A DNA stretch of 64,000 nucleotides from Caulobacter sp. FWC2 (GCF_002742625.1 NZ_PEBF01000001.1:5146001-5210000), one strand, 5' to 3'; positions 52,430 through 61,444 are shown, counted from the stretch's first letter. Notes: generated from the letters alone by a model not told the origin. Program-made: numbers and translations.

Positions 52430-52765
52430 ATGGAAAGCCATGCCCGGGTCGCCACCGACAAGGCGGCCCGCTACATGACCCAGCTTGCCAAGCACTGGGC
52501 CCAAAAGTTCGAGGTCACCTACGACGAGACCTCGGCCTTGTTCCCGCTGCCGCTGGGAACCTGCCGGATGGTCGCCCATCCGGACGGTCTCGACATCACC
52601 GTCGAGGCCGCCGACCTGGACGGCCTGGCCCGCCTGGAAGACGTGGTGGCCAAGCACCTGGACCGCTTCGCCTTTCGCGAAGGCGAGTTGAAGTACGGCT
52701 GGACCCGCGCGTGGGCGGCCGGCGTGGTCGATCCGAGGGCCATGCGGATCAACGCGGTCCACTAA
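52430..52765 (+). CDS. DUF2218 protein
   Basis: A 111-aa soluble protein: ESHARVATDKAARYMTQLAKHWAQKF near the start, then LPLGTCRMVAHPDGLDITVEA and a closing helix. It matches DUF2218, a small domain often found beside or fused to siderophore-interacting flavin reductases. It sits 11 bp after the YqjI-like repressor, behind AGGGAGG, so it is probably the regulated partner. No siderophore reductase gene is nearby. Confidence 0.85.
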   Translation: MESHARVATDKAARYMTQLAKHWAQKFEVTYDETSALFPLPLGTCRMVAHPDGLDITVEAADLDGLARLEDVVAKHLDRFAFREGELKYGWTRAWAAGVVDPRAMRINAVH

Positions 52766-52872
52766 GTGGGTGATCCTCGCCCTTCGACAAGCTCAGGGTG
52801 AGGATCAGAATAAAAGCCTGTTGGTAGTGAACCTCATCCTGAGCTTGTCGAAGGACGAGGTTCGCGGACCCG
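52766..52872. repeat. Paired inverted REP-like repeats between DUF2218 and hfsK genes
   Basis: Two copies of a CCTTCGACAAGCTCAGG-type element in opposite orientation (about 52770-52805 and 52829-52862). Each also forms its own hairpin (GATCCTC...GAGGATC and AACCTC...GAGGTT). The whole fills the convergent gap and could act as a bidirectional terminator. A partial relative lies at about 24050-24077. Confidence 0.7.
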
Positions 52873-53991
52873 CTAGTGCAGCCCGCGCAGCAGGTCCATG
52901 CGGCGCATGGCCTTGCCGGGAATCTCGGAGATCCGACCCAAAGGCAGGGCCTCGGCCATCTGGCGGACGCCGTAGACCGCGTGGCGCACCAGGGTCGGCA
53001 CCGAGGGCGAACCGAGGAAGCCGAACACCACCTTCTGCTGGGCGTTGGAGAGCTCGCGCTTGAAGCGGTAGTCGCCCGTGCCCAGGTCGAGGCGGGTATA
53101 GGGCGTCCCGTCCATGCTCTTCAGGATATCCTGGAACAGCATCAGGCCTGGCGAATAGCGCTCCAGGTCCGGATTGTGGGCGATCAGCCAGCCGTGGATC
53201 GTGTGCTCGCCGCGCAGGTGCAGGTGTACGGCGGCCAGGCGCTCGCCCAGGTGCAGGGTGTAGAGCCCGCCGCCGAAGGTTGGGCCGCGCATCGCGAAGA
53301 GTTCGTCGAGCAGCTTGTTGACCCAGGGCGTCTTGAACAGGTCGGTCTGGTGGGTCAGCAGCAGCTGCACGCGCTTCCACGCCAATAGCTGGTCGAAGGC
53401 CGCGCGGCTTTCCGACATGGCGGTGAAGCGGCACGGGCCCACCTCGCGCTCGGCCTTGCGGCGCTTCTTCTCGATGTCCTTCAACACCCCGACGCCGGCG
53501 GCCTTGCGCTCGGCGGCGTAGGCCTCGTAGCCATCTGGCGTTTCGACAACCCAGCTGTCGGCCTGGCCACGGGCGTGGCGGGCCAGGGTCACGTCGTCGG
53601 CCATCATGTGGCAGAAGTCGATGCGGTCCGCGCCCAGGGCGGCCAGCAGGTCGCGCGGATCCATGGTCACGCCGGGCGCGGTGATCAGGGCCTGATAATC
53701 GCACATCGGCGCGCCGACGGGCATGGCCACGTCCTGACGGACCCGGGCGGGCAGGAAGCCGATGGCCTCGCCCTCCGGGCCGCGCCGGATGGCGACCTTG
53801 ACCTCGTGGCCCTTGTCGCCCTGGGCCTTGGCGACGGCCAAGGTCCATTGCGGCGACAGAAACGGCGAATCCAGCCGGCTCTGGCCCCGGCGCAGTTCTT
53901 CCCACCGTGCGATGTCGGCGGGCGAGAGGTCCTGAGCTTTGACGACTTGGATGGACACGGGGATGGTTCCGACAGCTTTGTCGGAGCGCAT
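52873..53991 (-). CDS. hfsK: GNAT-type acyltransferase, HfsK-like (holdfast)
   Basis: A 372-aa cytosolic protein with the tandem GNAT fold of the BioF2-like/FemAB-related acyltransferase group. The second half holds KDIEKKRRKAEREVGP, WKRVQLLLTHQTDLFKTPWVN, the acyl-CoA region LHLGERLAAVHLHLRGEHTIHGWLIAHNPDLERYSPGLMLFQDILKS and LDLGTGDYRFKRELSN. C. crescentus HfsK is a c-di-GMP-responsive acetyltransferase that strengthens the holdfast polysaccharide, and its gene, as I recall, lies near creS and the mla operon as here. The GNAT assignment is firm; the HfsK name rests on context. Confidence 0.78.
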   Translation of the reverse strand: MRSDKAVGTIPVSIQVVKAQDLSPADIARWEELRRGQSRLDSPFLSPQWTLAVAKAQGDKGHEVKVAIRRGPEGEAIGFLPARVRQDVAMPVGAPMCDYQALITAPGVTMDPRDLLAALGADRIDFCHMMADDVTLARHARGQADSWVVETPDGYEAYAAERKAAGVGVLKDIEKKRRKAEREVGPCRFTAMSESRAAFDQLLAWKRVQLLLTHQTDLFKTPWVNKLLDELFAMRGPTFGGGLYTLHLGERLAAVHLHLRGEHTIHGWLIAHNPDLERYSPGLMLFQDILKSMDGTPYTRLDLGTGDYRFKRELSNAQQKVVFGFLGSPSVPTLVRHAVYGVRQMAEALPLGRISEIPGKAMRRMDLLRGLH

Positions 53992-54079
53992 CCTGGCGCC
54001 GATAACTTTCAGTAGAGTTGACGATACGGCGTTCCGCGGAATCCGCTCACCCCCGCGTCGCGGGATGAGCGGATCGGGA

Positions 54080-56236
54080 TCAGTCGATCAGCTTTTTCGA
54101 CAGATAGACATATTCCAGCGCCTGGCGGCGCGCGGTCTCGGCCAGGTTGGCGCTAGCCGCGTGGCCGCCGTCGATGTTTTCGTAATAGAGCACCGGATAG
54201 CCCAGCTCTTCCAGCTTGGCCGCCGCCTTGCGGGCGTGGGCCGGGTGGACACGGTCGTCCTTGGTCGAGGTCTCGATGAACACCTCGGGATATTTCTGGC
54301 CGGCCTTGAGGTTGGAGTAGGGGTCGTACTTGGCGATCACCGCCCGTTCGGACGGTATGGCCGGGTCGCCATACTCGCCCACCCACGAAGCGCCGGCCCC
54401 GATCTGGCTGTAGCGGATCATGTCGAACAGCGGCACCTGCACGACGATGGCGTTGTACAGCTCAGGTCGCTGGGTCAGGGCCACGCCCATCAGCAGGCCG
54501 CCGTTGCTGCCGCCCATGATGCCCAGGCGACGCGGCGAGGTGATCTTGCGGGTGATCAGGTCCTGCGACACAGCGAAGAAGTCGTCATAGACCTTCTGGC
54601 GGTTGGCCTTGAGCCCCGCCTCGTGCCAGGCCGGGCCAAACTCGCCGCCGCCCCGGATGTTGGCCACGACGTAAGTGCCGCCGCGCTCAAGCCACAGCTT
54701 GCCCATCACGCCCGAATAGCCCGGGGTCATCGGCACCTGGAAGCCGCCATAGGCGTAGAGCAGGGTGGGCGCCTGGCCGTCGTACTTGATGCCTTTGGGC
54801 CGCACGACGAAGTAGGGAATCCTGGTCCCGTCGGTGCTGGTCGCCTCGAACTGCTCGACCACGTGGGTCGAGGCGTCGAAGCGGGCGGGCGAGGCCTTGA
54901 CCTGTTCCAGCTTCAGCGAGCCGGCGTCGGCCAGCCAGTAGGTGGTAGGGGCCAGGTAGCCGGTGACCGTGACGAACAGGCGCTCGTCCGTCTCGGCGGT
55001 AGAGCCCAGGCCGATGGCGCTGTTGGCCGGCAGGTCCAGGGCCTGGGACGTCCAGCCCTTCGGGCCGTGGGTCAGCACCCGGGCCGCGCCCTTGACGTTG
55101 TCCAGCAGGCCAACAACCAGCTTGGTGCGGGTGGTGGTCACCTGCTCCACGGACTGACGGGCGGTCGGCCGCAGGACCAGGGTGGCGACAGCCTGATCCG
55201 GCGCGGCCTTTAGCTTGGCCAGGTCGAAGCTGATCAGGTCGCCGGTCTTGAAGCCCTTCCAGTCCTGCTCCATCAGCACGACCATCTGGCCGGCGACATA
55301 GCCCTGGATTGAGCTCTTCAGGGGCAGATCGAGCTTCACGGGCTTGTCGCCCTCGAGCAGGTAGGTCTCGGCTTCAAAGAAAGTGACGCCCCGGCCAGCC
55401 ATCACGGCCACGACCTTGCCGTCGGGGTCGCGCAGCACGAACGGATTGACCGAGACGTCGGTCTCCGTCCCTCGGAACAGCTCCACCGCCTGGTCCAGGC
55501 TCTGGCCGCGCTTCAGGCTCTTCAGCACATAGGCATAGCCGGACTTGGTCAGCTCGCCCGGCTTCCACTCGCGCCCGACCAGCAGGGTGTCCTTGTCCAG
55601 CCAGGTGTAGTTCTGCTTGCCCTCGGGCAGCACGAAGCCGTTGGAGACGAAGGTCTTGGTGGTCGTGTCGAACTCGCGAACCGTCACGGCGTCCTTGCCG
55701 CCGTTCGACAGGGTGACCAGGCACCGCGTGTCCTCGGGCGGCAGGCAGGACGCGCCCTTGAACACCCAGTTGGCGCCCTCGGCCTTGGACAAGGCGTCGA
55801 TGTCGAGGATCGTCTCCCAGGCCGGATCGGCCGTGCGGTAGCTCTCCAGGCTGGTCTTGCGCCACACGCCCCGCACGTGGTCGGCGTCCTGCCAGAAGTT
55901 GCGCAACGATCCGTCGCCGGCGAACGAGACGCCGGGCGCGCGGTCCTTGGCGTTCAGGATCGCCAGGGCCTTGGCCTCCAGGTCCGCATAGCGCTTGTCG
56001 CCCTGCAGCACCGGCAGCGTCTTGGCGTTCTGGGCCTTGGCCCAGTCCATGGCGCGCGCGCCCTCGATCTCCTCCATCCAGAGATAGGGATCGTTCTTGC
56101 CCAGCTCGGTGAGCGGGGTGCGGGCCTCTTCGGCGGCCTTGGGCTTGTCGGCCCCATTATTGGTTTCGGCGGCGGTCGCGGGGGTAAAGGTCATCAGGCT
56201 CGTGGAGGCGAGGAGAAGGGTCAGGAGCTTACGCAC
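54080..56236 (-). CDS. Prolyl oligopeptidase (S9A), second of a tandem pair
   Basis: A 718-aa exported serine peptidase. Signal peptide LLTLLLASTSLMTFTPATAAE; a seven-bladed propeller (about residues 70-420); alpha/beta hydrolase C-terminal domain. The catalytic Ser is in MGGSNGGLLMG, the Asp in STKDDRVHP and the His in DGGHAASANL. It cuts short peptides after proline. The start is GTG 56236, directly after the TAA of the upstream paralog. The two proteins share nearly all catalytic-domain motifs, indicating a tandem duplication. Confidence 0.93.
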   Translation of the reverse strand: MRKLLTLLLASTSLMTFTPATAAETNNGADKPKAAEEARTPLTELGKNDPYLWMEEIEGARAMDWAKAQNAKTLPVLQGDKRYADLEAKALAILNAKDRAPGVSFAGDGSLRNFWQDADHVRGVWRKTSLESYRTADPAWETILDIDALSKAEGANWVFKGASCLPPEDTRCLVTLSNGGKDAVTVREFDTTTKTFVSNGFVLPEGKQNYTWLDKDTLLVGREWKPGELTKSGYAYVLKSLKRGQSLDQAVELFRGTETDVSVNPFVLRDPDGKVVAVMAGRGVTFFEAETYLLEGDKPVKLDLPLKSSIQGYVAGQMVVLMEQDWKGFKTGDLISFDLAKLKAAPDQAVATLVLRPTARQSVEQVTTTRTKLVVGLLDNVKGAARVLTHGPKGWTSQALDLPANSAIGLGSTAETDERLFVTVTGYLAPTTYWLADAGSLKLEQVKASPARFDASTHVVEQFEATSTDGTRIPYFVVRPKGIKYDGQAPTLLYAYGGFQVPMTPGYSGVMGKLWLERGGTYVVANIRGGGEFGPAWHEAGLKANRQKVYDDFFAVSQDLITRKITSPRRLGIMGGSNGGLLMGVALTQRPELYNAIVVQVPLFDMIRYSQIGAGASWVGEYGDPAIPSERAVIAKYDPYSNLKAGQKYPEVFIETSTKDDRVHPAHARKAAAKLEELGYPVLYYENIDGGHAASANLAETARRQALEYVYLSKKLID

Positions 56237-58354
56237 TTAGTGATCCATCAGCTGGCGCGACAGGTAGGTGTAGTGCAGCGCCCAGCGCTTGGCGTTCGCC
56301 TTGGGGTCGGCGCCGTTGGCGTGGCCGCCGTCGGTGTTCTCGAAATAGAGGTGGTCGACCCCCAGATCGTCCATCCTGGCCGCGAACTTGCGGGCGTGGC
56401 CAGGGTGGACGCGGTCGTCCTTGGTCGAGGTGGTGATGTAGGCCAGCGGGTATTTCACGCCCGCCTTCAGGTTCTGGTACGGGCTGTACTTCTCGATCCA
56501 GGCGCGTTCGGCCGGGATGGCCGGGTCGCCATACTCGCCGATCCACGAGGCCCCGGCAGGCAGGTAGGTGTAACGGATCATGTCGAGCAGGGGGCTTTCC
56601 ACCACCACCGCGTTCCACAGGTCCGGACGCTCGGTCAGGGCCACGCCCATCAGCAGGCCGCCGTTCGAGCGGCCATAGGCGCCCAGGTGGCGCGGCGTGG
56701 TCGCCTTGTCGGCGATCATCTTTTCGGCGACGGCGAAATAGTCGTCATAGGCGCGCTGGCGGTTGGCCTTCAGCGCCGCCTCGTGCCAGCCGGGGCCGAA
56801 CTCGCCGCCACCCCGGATATTGGCCACCGCATAGGCGCCGCCGCGTTCCAGCCACAGCTTGCCGATCAGCGGGTCGTAGACCGGCAGCTTCGAGAGATTG
56901 AAGCCGCCGTAGGCGTGCAGCAGGGTCGGGTTCTGGCCGTCCAGCTTCCAGCCCTGCTTGTGGACCAGGAAGTAGGGGATCGCCGTGCCGTCCTTGGACG
57001 TCGCCGACTTCTGCTCGACCATCAGGTCCTTGGTCTCGAACTGGGCGGGCAGGGCCTTGACCGTCTGGGCGGTGGTCCCGGTGGCGTCGGCCAGCTTCAG
57101 CTGGGTCGGATTGAGGAAGCCCTCGACGGTGTAGAAGACATCGTCCCCTTCGTCGGAATGCGAGCCGAGCGAGACGGCGGCGTTGTCGATGACGGGCAGG
57201 GCGGTGGCCTTGATCCCGGCCTGTCCGCGATCCTCGAGCGTGAGGACCCGCCCACGGACATTGTCATAGAGGGCGACGACGACCCGGTGGTCGGTGACGG
57301 CGATCTGGTCGATCGACTGCCGGTCTTCCGGGGCGAGCAGCAGGACGGGGTCGGCCTTGTCGACGGCGTCCGGCGACAGCAGCGTGCTCGGCGAGGCCGC
57401 CACGACCGAACCGGCCTTGAACTGGCGGGCCGAGCCCCAGCTCCACGGCTCCTCGATCTTGATCACCAGCTTGCCATTCAGCAGGCCGCGCACCCCGACC
57501 TTTTCCGGGATCGGCAGGCGCTTGGTCTCCTTGCCGTCCCACAGATAGGTCTCGTCGTGGAAGAAGTCGGTGGCGCGGGTCAGCAGCACGACCCGATTGC
57601 CAGACGCGTCGCGCAGCACGTTGGGACGGGCCGAGACGTCGGACGCCTGGCCGCGATAGACCTCGACCGCCTGGTCCAGCGCCTGGCCGCGCTTCAGCGT
57701 CTTGATCACGAAGCCATAGCCGCTCTTGGTGGTCGTGCCCTCGCCCCAGTTGCGGGTCAGGATCAGGGTGTCGGGGTCCAGCCACTCGATCGACTGCTTG
57801 CTCTCGGGCAGCACGAAGCCGCCCGCGCCAGGGTCGACGAAGCTCTTGGTGGTCAGGTCGAACTCGCGGACCGTCACGGCGTCCTTGCCGCCGTTCGACA
57901 GGTTCACCAGGCAGCGGTCGTGGGTCTTGGGGCGGCAGTCGGCGCCCTTCCAGATCCAGTTCTTGCCCTCGGCCTTGGCCAGGGCGTCCAGGTCGAGCAC
58001 CGTCTCCCACTGCGGGGTGGCGGTCTTGTACGACTCCAGGCTGGTGCGCCGCCAGACGCCGCGCACGTGGGTCTCGTCCTGCCAGAAGTTGAACACCGTC
58101 TCGCCGATGAAGTTCGGCATGGCGATGCGGTCCTTGGTCGACAGGATCTTCAGCGCCTGCGCCTGCAGGCCGGCGAACCGCTTGTCGCCAGACAGGACCG
58201 GCAGGGTCTTGTCGTTCTGGGTCTTCACCCAGGCCAGGGAGTCGGGGCTCTCCACCGCCTCCAGCGCCAGGTGCGGATCAGCGTCCTGCGCGTAGGCAGA
58301 AGTGGCGAGCATGGCGGCCAGGGCCACGGCGGAACAGGTGCGGAGCAGGGTCAT
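56237..58354 (-). CDS. Prolyl oligopeptidase (S9A), first of a tandem pair
   Basis: A 705-aa exported serine peptidase. Signal peptide MTLLRTCSAVALAAMLATSAYAQ; propeller; hydrolase domain with Ser in YGRSNGGLLMG, Asp in STKDDRVHP and His in DGGHANGADP. The start is ATG 58354, where the signal peptide begins; the frame extends upstream only through unlikely sequence. It is the upstream paralog of the gene at 54080-56236, and the stop codon abuts that gene's GTG with no gap. The pair may differ in substrate-access loops. Confidence 0.93.
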   Translation of the reverse strand: MTLLRTCSAVALAAMLATSAYAQDADPHLALEAVESPDSLAWVKTQNDKTLPVLSGDKRFAGLQAQALKILSTKDRIAMPNFIGETVFNFWQDETHVRGVWRRTSLESYKTATPQWETVLDLDALAKAEGKNWIWKGADCRPKTHDRCLVNLSNGGKDAVTVREFDLTTKSFVDPGAGGFVLPESKQSIEWLDPDTLILTRNWGEGTTTKSGYGFVIKTLKRGQALDQAVEVYRGQASDVSARPNVLRDASGNRVVLLTRATDFFHDETYLWDGKETKRLPIPEKVGVRGLLNGKLVIKIEEPWSWGSARQFKAGSVVAASPSTLLSPDAVDKADPVLLLAPEDRQSIDQIAVTDHRVVVALYDNVRGRVLTLEDRGQAGIKATALPVIDNAAVSLGSHSDEGDDVFYTVEGFLNPTQLKLADATGTTAQTVKALPAQFETKDLMVEQKSATSKDGTAIPYFLVHKQGWKLDGQNPTLLHAYGGFNLSKLPVYDPLIGKLWLERGGAYAVANIRGGGEFGPGWHEAALKANRQRAYDDYFAVAEKMIADKATTPRHLGAYGRSNGGLLMGVALTERPDLWNAVVVESPLLDMIRYTYLPAGASWIGEYGDPAIPAERAWIEKYSPYQNLKAGVKYPLAYITTSTKDDRVHPGHARKFAARMDDLGVDHLYFENTDGGHANGADPKANAKRWALHYTYLSRQLMDH

Positions 58355-58407
58355 GGCGGGGGACGGTATCGGAAAATTTTCCCCGCGCCAGAGCCAGGCT
58401 GGGCCGA

Positions 58408-59202
58408 TCACGCCCCGTCGTCCGGAATGTTCAGCAGGACGCCACAGGCCTTGCAGTGGACGGCGTCCGGATCGTGCCGGCGCAGGCCGCAGGCGTGGCA
58501 CTGATAGATGACCTTGTGCGGCCGCAGGATCGACTGGATCAGGCCGATGAACAGCGACACCCCGCCCAGCATCACCGCCATCGACAGCAGCTTGCCCCAA
58601 ACCCCTGGAAGGGTGACGTCGCCATAGCCGGTGGTCGTCAGGCTGGTGACTGTGAAATAGAGGGCGTCGACATAGCCGCCGATGCCTTCGTGGCGGCCGG
58701 CGAAGCTAGAATAGACAAAGCCGGTGACCACGAAGACGAAGGTCGCCAGCGAGCTGGCCGCCCGGGTGATGTCCTCGACCCGCGTGTCGTCATAGCGCCG
58801 TCCGACCGTGCGCCAGAAGAACTCGCTGTGGATCAGGGTCCACAGGCGCAGCACCCGCAGGAAGCCGAAGTTGAACAGCCAGGCCGGGAACAGCAGGGTG
58901 GCCAGCACGAAAAGGTCCAGCCAGCTGATCGGCTTCTTCAGCCAGGACCTGATGTCTCCGTGGGCGATGGCGCGCGCGACAAGGTCCAGCACCAGGAAGG
59001 CCGCCACCCCATAGTCGATCAGGTAGAAGGTCAGGCCATGCCGCTGCATCAGCGGGGCGGCGATGAAGAAGGCGATGATCGCCAGGTCGATCAGGATGAT
59101 CGCATAGCGGAACCGCACCGACGCCGGAGAGGCGCCGTGATAGAGGGCCCGCAGTCGGGCGCGCAGGCGAAGGCCGCCCTGGTCCTGTTCGTCGCGGTGC
59201 AT
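58408..59202 (-). CDS. Voltage-gated-like potassium channel with C-terminal zinc ribbon
   Basis: A 264-aa membrane protein with about six hydrophobic segments. The pore loop and selectivity filter are TSLTTTGYGDVTLPG (about residues 177-191), followed by the last helix. S4-like positive residues appear in FLRVLRLW. The C-terminus has two CxxC pairs, CHACG and CKACG, spaced by HDPDAVH, a zinc-ribbon-type module not found in ordinary Kch-type channels. The ATG at 59202 is chosen because the residues before it are antisense to dapF. It is divergent from dapF (31 bp). Confidence 0.9.
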   Translation of the reverse strand: MHRDEQDQGGLRLRARLRALYHGASPASVRFRYAIILIDLAIIAFFIAAPLMQRHGLTFYLIDYGVAAFLVLDLVARAIAHGDIRSWLKKPISWLDLFVLATLLFPAWLFNFGFLRVLRLWTLIHSEFFWRTVGRRYDDTRVEDITRAASSLATFVFVVTGFVYSSFAGRHEGIGGYVDALYFTVTSLTTTGYGDVTLPGVWGKLLSMAVMLGGVSLFIGLIQSILRPHKVIYQCHACGLRRHDPDAVHCKACGVLLNIPDDGA

Positions 59203-59233
59203 TTCGCTCGGCTTTCCACTATATAGCCCGGCT

Positions 59234-60088
59234 ATGAGCCGCACCTTCCTGAAGATGAACGGGCTGGGCAACGACTTCGTCGTCATCGAGACCCAGACCC
59301 AGACCTTTGAACCGACCCCCGAGGCGATCCGCGCGATCGCCAAACGAGGAGACGGCGGGATTGGCTGCGACCAGGTGATCGCCATCGATCCGCCCAAGGC
59401 GCCGGGCGCCTCGGCCTATGTGCGGTTCTGGAATGCCGACGGCGAGGAGACCGGGGCCTGCGGTAACGGCACCCGCTGCGTGGCGTGGCTGCTGATGCAG
59501 TCCGCCGGCAAGGACGCCGTGGCCTTCGACACGGTCGCGGGCCGCCTCTCGGGTGTCGCAGCCGGCGACAAGCTGGTCACGGTCGATATGGGCCAGCCCG
59601 GTCTCGACTGGACCCAGATCCCGCTGTCGGAGGAAATGAACACCGAGCGGGTCGAGCTGCAGGTCGGTCCGATCGACGCGCCGCTGGTCCACACGCCGGT
59701 CTGCGTCTCGATGGGCAATCCGCACGTGGTGTTCTTCGTCGACGCCCCGGTCACCGACGCCTTCGCCAAAGGCGCGGGCAGCCTGGTCGAGCACCACCCG
59801 CTGTTTCCCGAGGGCGTCAATGTCGGCTTCGCGCACGTCGCGGCCCGGGATCACATCCAGCTGAAGGTCTGGGAGCGCGGAGCGGGCCTGACCGCCGCCT
59901 GCGGCACCGGCGCCTGCGCCGCCCAGGTCGCCGCCGTGCGTCGCGGCCTGACCGACCGCAAGGCCCGCGTCGAATTCGAGACCGGCTCGCTGATCATCGA
60001 ATGGCGCGAGAGCGACGGCCACGTGATCATGACCGGCCCCATAACCATGGACTATGCCGGCAAGCTGCCGGAGACGGTCGCGGCCTGA
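59234..60088 (+). CDS. dapF: Diaminopimelate epimerase
   Basis: A 284-aa enzyme converting LL-DAP to meso-DAP for lysine and peptidoglycan. MNGLGNDFVVIE is the usual N-terminus. The two catalytic Cys are in ACGNGTRCVAW and TAACGTGACAAQ, and GNPHVVFFV lies between. The stop is four bases before the mtaB ATG, forming a dapF-mtaB pair that continues toward the EEP gene. Confidence 0.97.
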   Translation: MSRTFLKMNGLGNDFVVIETQTQTFEPTPEAIRAIAKRGDGGIGCDQVIAIDPPKAPGASAYVRFWNADGEETGACGNGTRCVAWLLMQSAGKDAVAFDTVAGRLSGVAAGDKLVTVDMGQPGLDWTQIPLSEEMNTERVELQVGPIDAPLVHTPVCVSMGNPHVVFFVDAPVTDAFAKGAGSLVEHHPLFPEGVNVGFAHVAARDHIQLKVWERGAGLTAACGTGACAAQVAAVRRGLTDRKARVEFETGSLIIEWRESDGHVIMTGPITMDYAGKLPETVAA

Positions 60089-60092
60089 GGTC

Positions 60093-61424
60093 ATGACCAC
60101 CTACACCGTCATCAAGGCGACGCCGAAGCCCAAGCCCGAAGCGGGAGAAGAGGGCGGTCCGGCGACGACGATGTCCGGGCCCGACGGCGTCGACGTGGTC
60201 ACCTTCGGCTGCCGCCTGAACGCCTATGAGAGCGAGGCCATGAGGGCCCGCGCCGCCGCCGACGGTCTGTCGGACGCGGTGGTGTTCAACACCTGCGCCG
60301 TGACCAACGAGGCGGTGCGCCAGGCCCGCCAGGCGATCCGCAAGGCGCGCCGCGAGCGGCCGGGCGCCAGGATCATCGTCACCGGCTGCGCCGCTCAGGT
60401 CGATCCGGCCGCCTTCGCCGCCATGCCCGAGGTCGACCTCGTGCTGGGCAATGCCGAGAAGGCCGCGCCCGGCGCGCTGACGGACACTTCGACCCGCGTT
60501 CGGGTCAACGACATCATGTCCATCAAGGAGACCGCCGGTCACCTGATCGACGGCCTGAAGGACCGCGCCCGGGCCTATGTCGAGGTCCAGAACGGCTGCG
60601 ACCACCGCTGCACCTTCTGCATCATTCCCTACGGCCGGGGAAACTCGCGCTCGGCCCCGGCCGGCGAGGTCGTCGAGCAGGTCCGCAAGCTGGCCGCCGA
60701 AGGCTATCGCGAGGTCGTGCTGACCGGCGTCGACGTCACCTCGTGGGGGACTGACCTTCCGGGCGCGCCGACCCTGGGCCAGCTGGTCGGCCGCATCCTG
60801 CGCATGGTTCCCGACCTGCCCCGCCTGCGCCTGTCGTCGATCGACGCGGCCGAGATCGATCCCGACCTGTTCAAGCTGCTCGAGACCGAGCCGCGCCTGA
60901 TGCCCTATCTGCACCTGTCCTTGCAGGCCGGCGACAACCTGATCCTCAAGCGCATGAAGCGTCGCCACAGCCGCGAGGACGCGCTGAAACTGGTCGCCGA
61001 GGTGCGCCGCGTGCGTCCCGACACCGCCTTCGGCGCCGACCTGATCGCCGGCTTCCCCACCGAGACCGAAGAGGCGTTCCAGAACACGCTGAACCTGGTC
61101 GAGGAGGCGGGCCTGGCCTTCCTGCACGTCTTCCCCTACAGCGCCCGTCCGGGCACCCCGGCCGCGCGCATGCCGCCGGTGAAGGGGCCGCTGATCAAGG
61201 AGCGGGCCCGGCGCCTGCGTGAAGCCGGCCAACGCGGCCTGGAGCGCCACCTGCAGCGTCAGGTCGGCCGCACCCTGCCGGGTCTGGTCGAGCGCGACGG
61301 CGTCGCCCGCGCCGACGACTTCACCGAGATCCGCTTCACGGGGGAAGCACCGCTGGGCGAGATTGTAACCTTCACGGTCACCGGCCATGACGGGGCCCAC
61401 GTCATAGCGGAGCGTGCAAACTGA
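60093..61424 (+). CDS. mtaB: tRNA t6A37 methylthiotransferase MtaB
   Basis: A 443-aa radical-SAM enzyme that adds a methylthio group to t6A37 of tRNAs. The N-terminal UPF0004 domain has cysteines in FGCRLN, FNTCAVTN and TGCAAQ. The radical-SAM motif is NGCDHRCTFCIIPYGRG. HLSLQAGDNLILKRMKRRH and FGADLIAGFPTET are family blocks. A C-terminal TRAM domain follows. The start is ATG 60093; a later ATG at 60171 would lose a non-conserved head. In C. crescentus the dapF-mtaB-ftsY order holds, from memory; here an EEP gene and a toxin-antitoxin pair intervene. Confidence 0.94.
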   Translation: MTTYTVIKATPKPKPEAGEEGGPATTMSGPDGVDVVTFGCRLNAYESEAMRARAAADGLSDAVVFNTCAVTNEAVRQARQAIRKARRERPGARIIVTGCAAQVDPAAFAAMPEVDLVLGNAEKAAPGALTDTSTRVRVNDIMSIKETAGHLIDGLKDRARAYVEVQNGCDHRCTFCIIPYGRGNSRSAPAGEVVEQVRKLAAEGYREVVLTGVDVTSWGTDLPGAPTLGQLVGRILRMVPDLPRLRLSSIDAAEIDPDLFKLLETEPRLMPYLHLSLQAGDNLILKRMKRRHSREDALKLVAEVRRVRPDTAFGADLIAGFPTETEEAFQNTLNLVEEAGLAFLHVFPYSARPGTPAARMPPVKGPLIKERARRLREAGQRGLERHLQRQVGRTLPGLVERDGVARADDFTEIRFTGEAPLGEIVTFTVTGHDGAHVIAERAN

Positions 61425-61444
61425 TCCGGACAGCCTGGGCGCTA

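Noticed and set aside
55877..58504. An 875-codon open frame antisense to the first prolyl oligopeptidase
   Set aside because: The catalytic triad and signal peptide are on the minus strand. The plus frame is compositional shadow.
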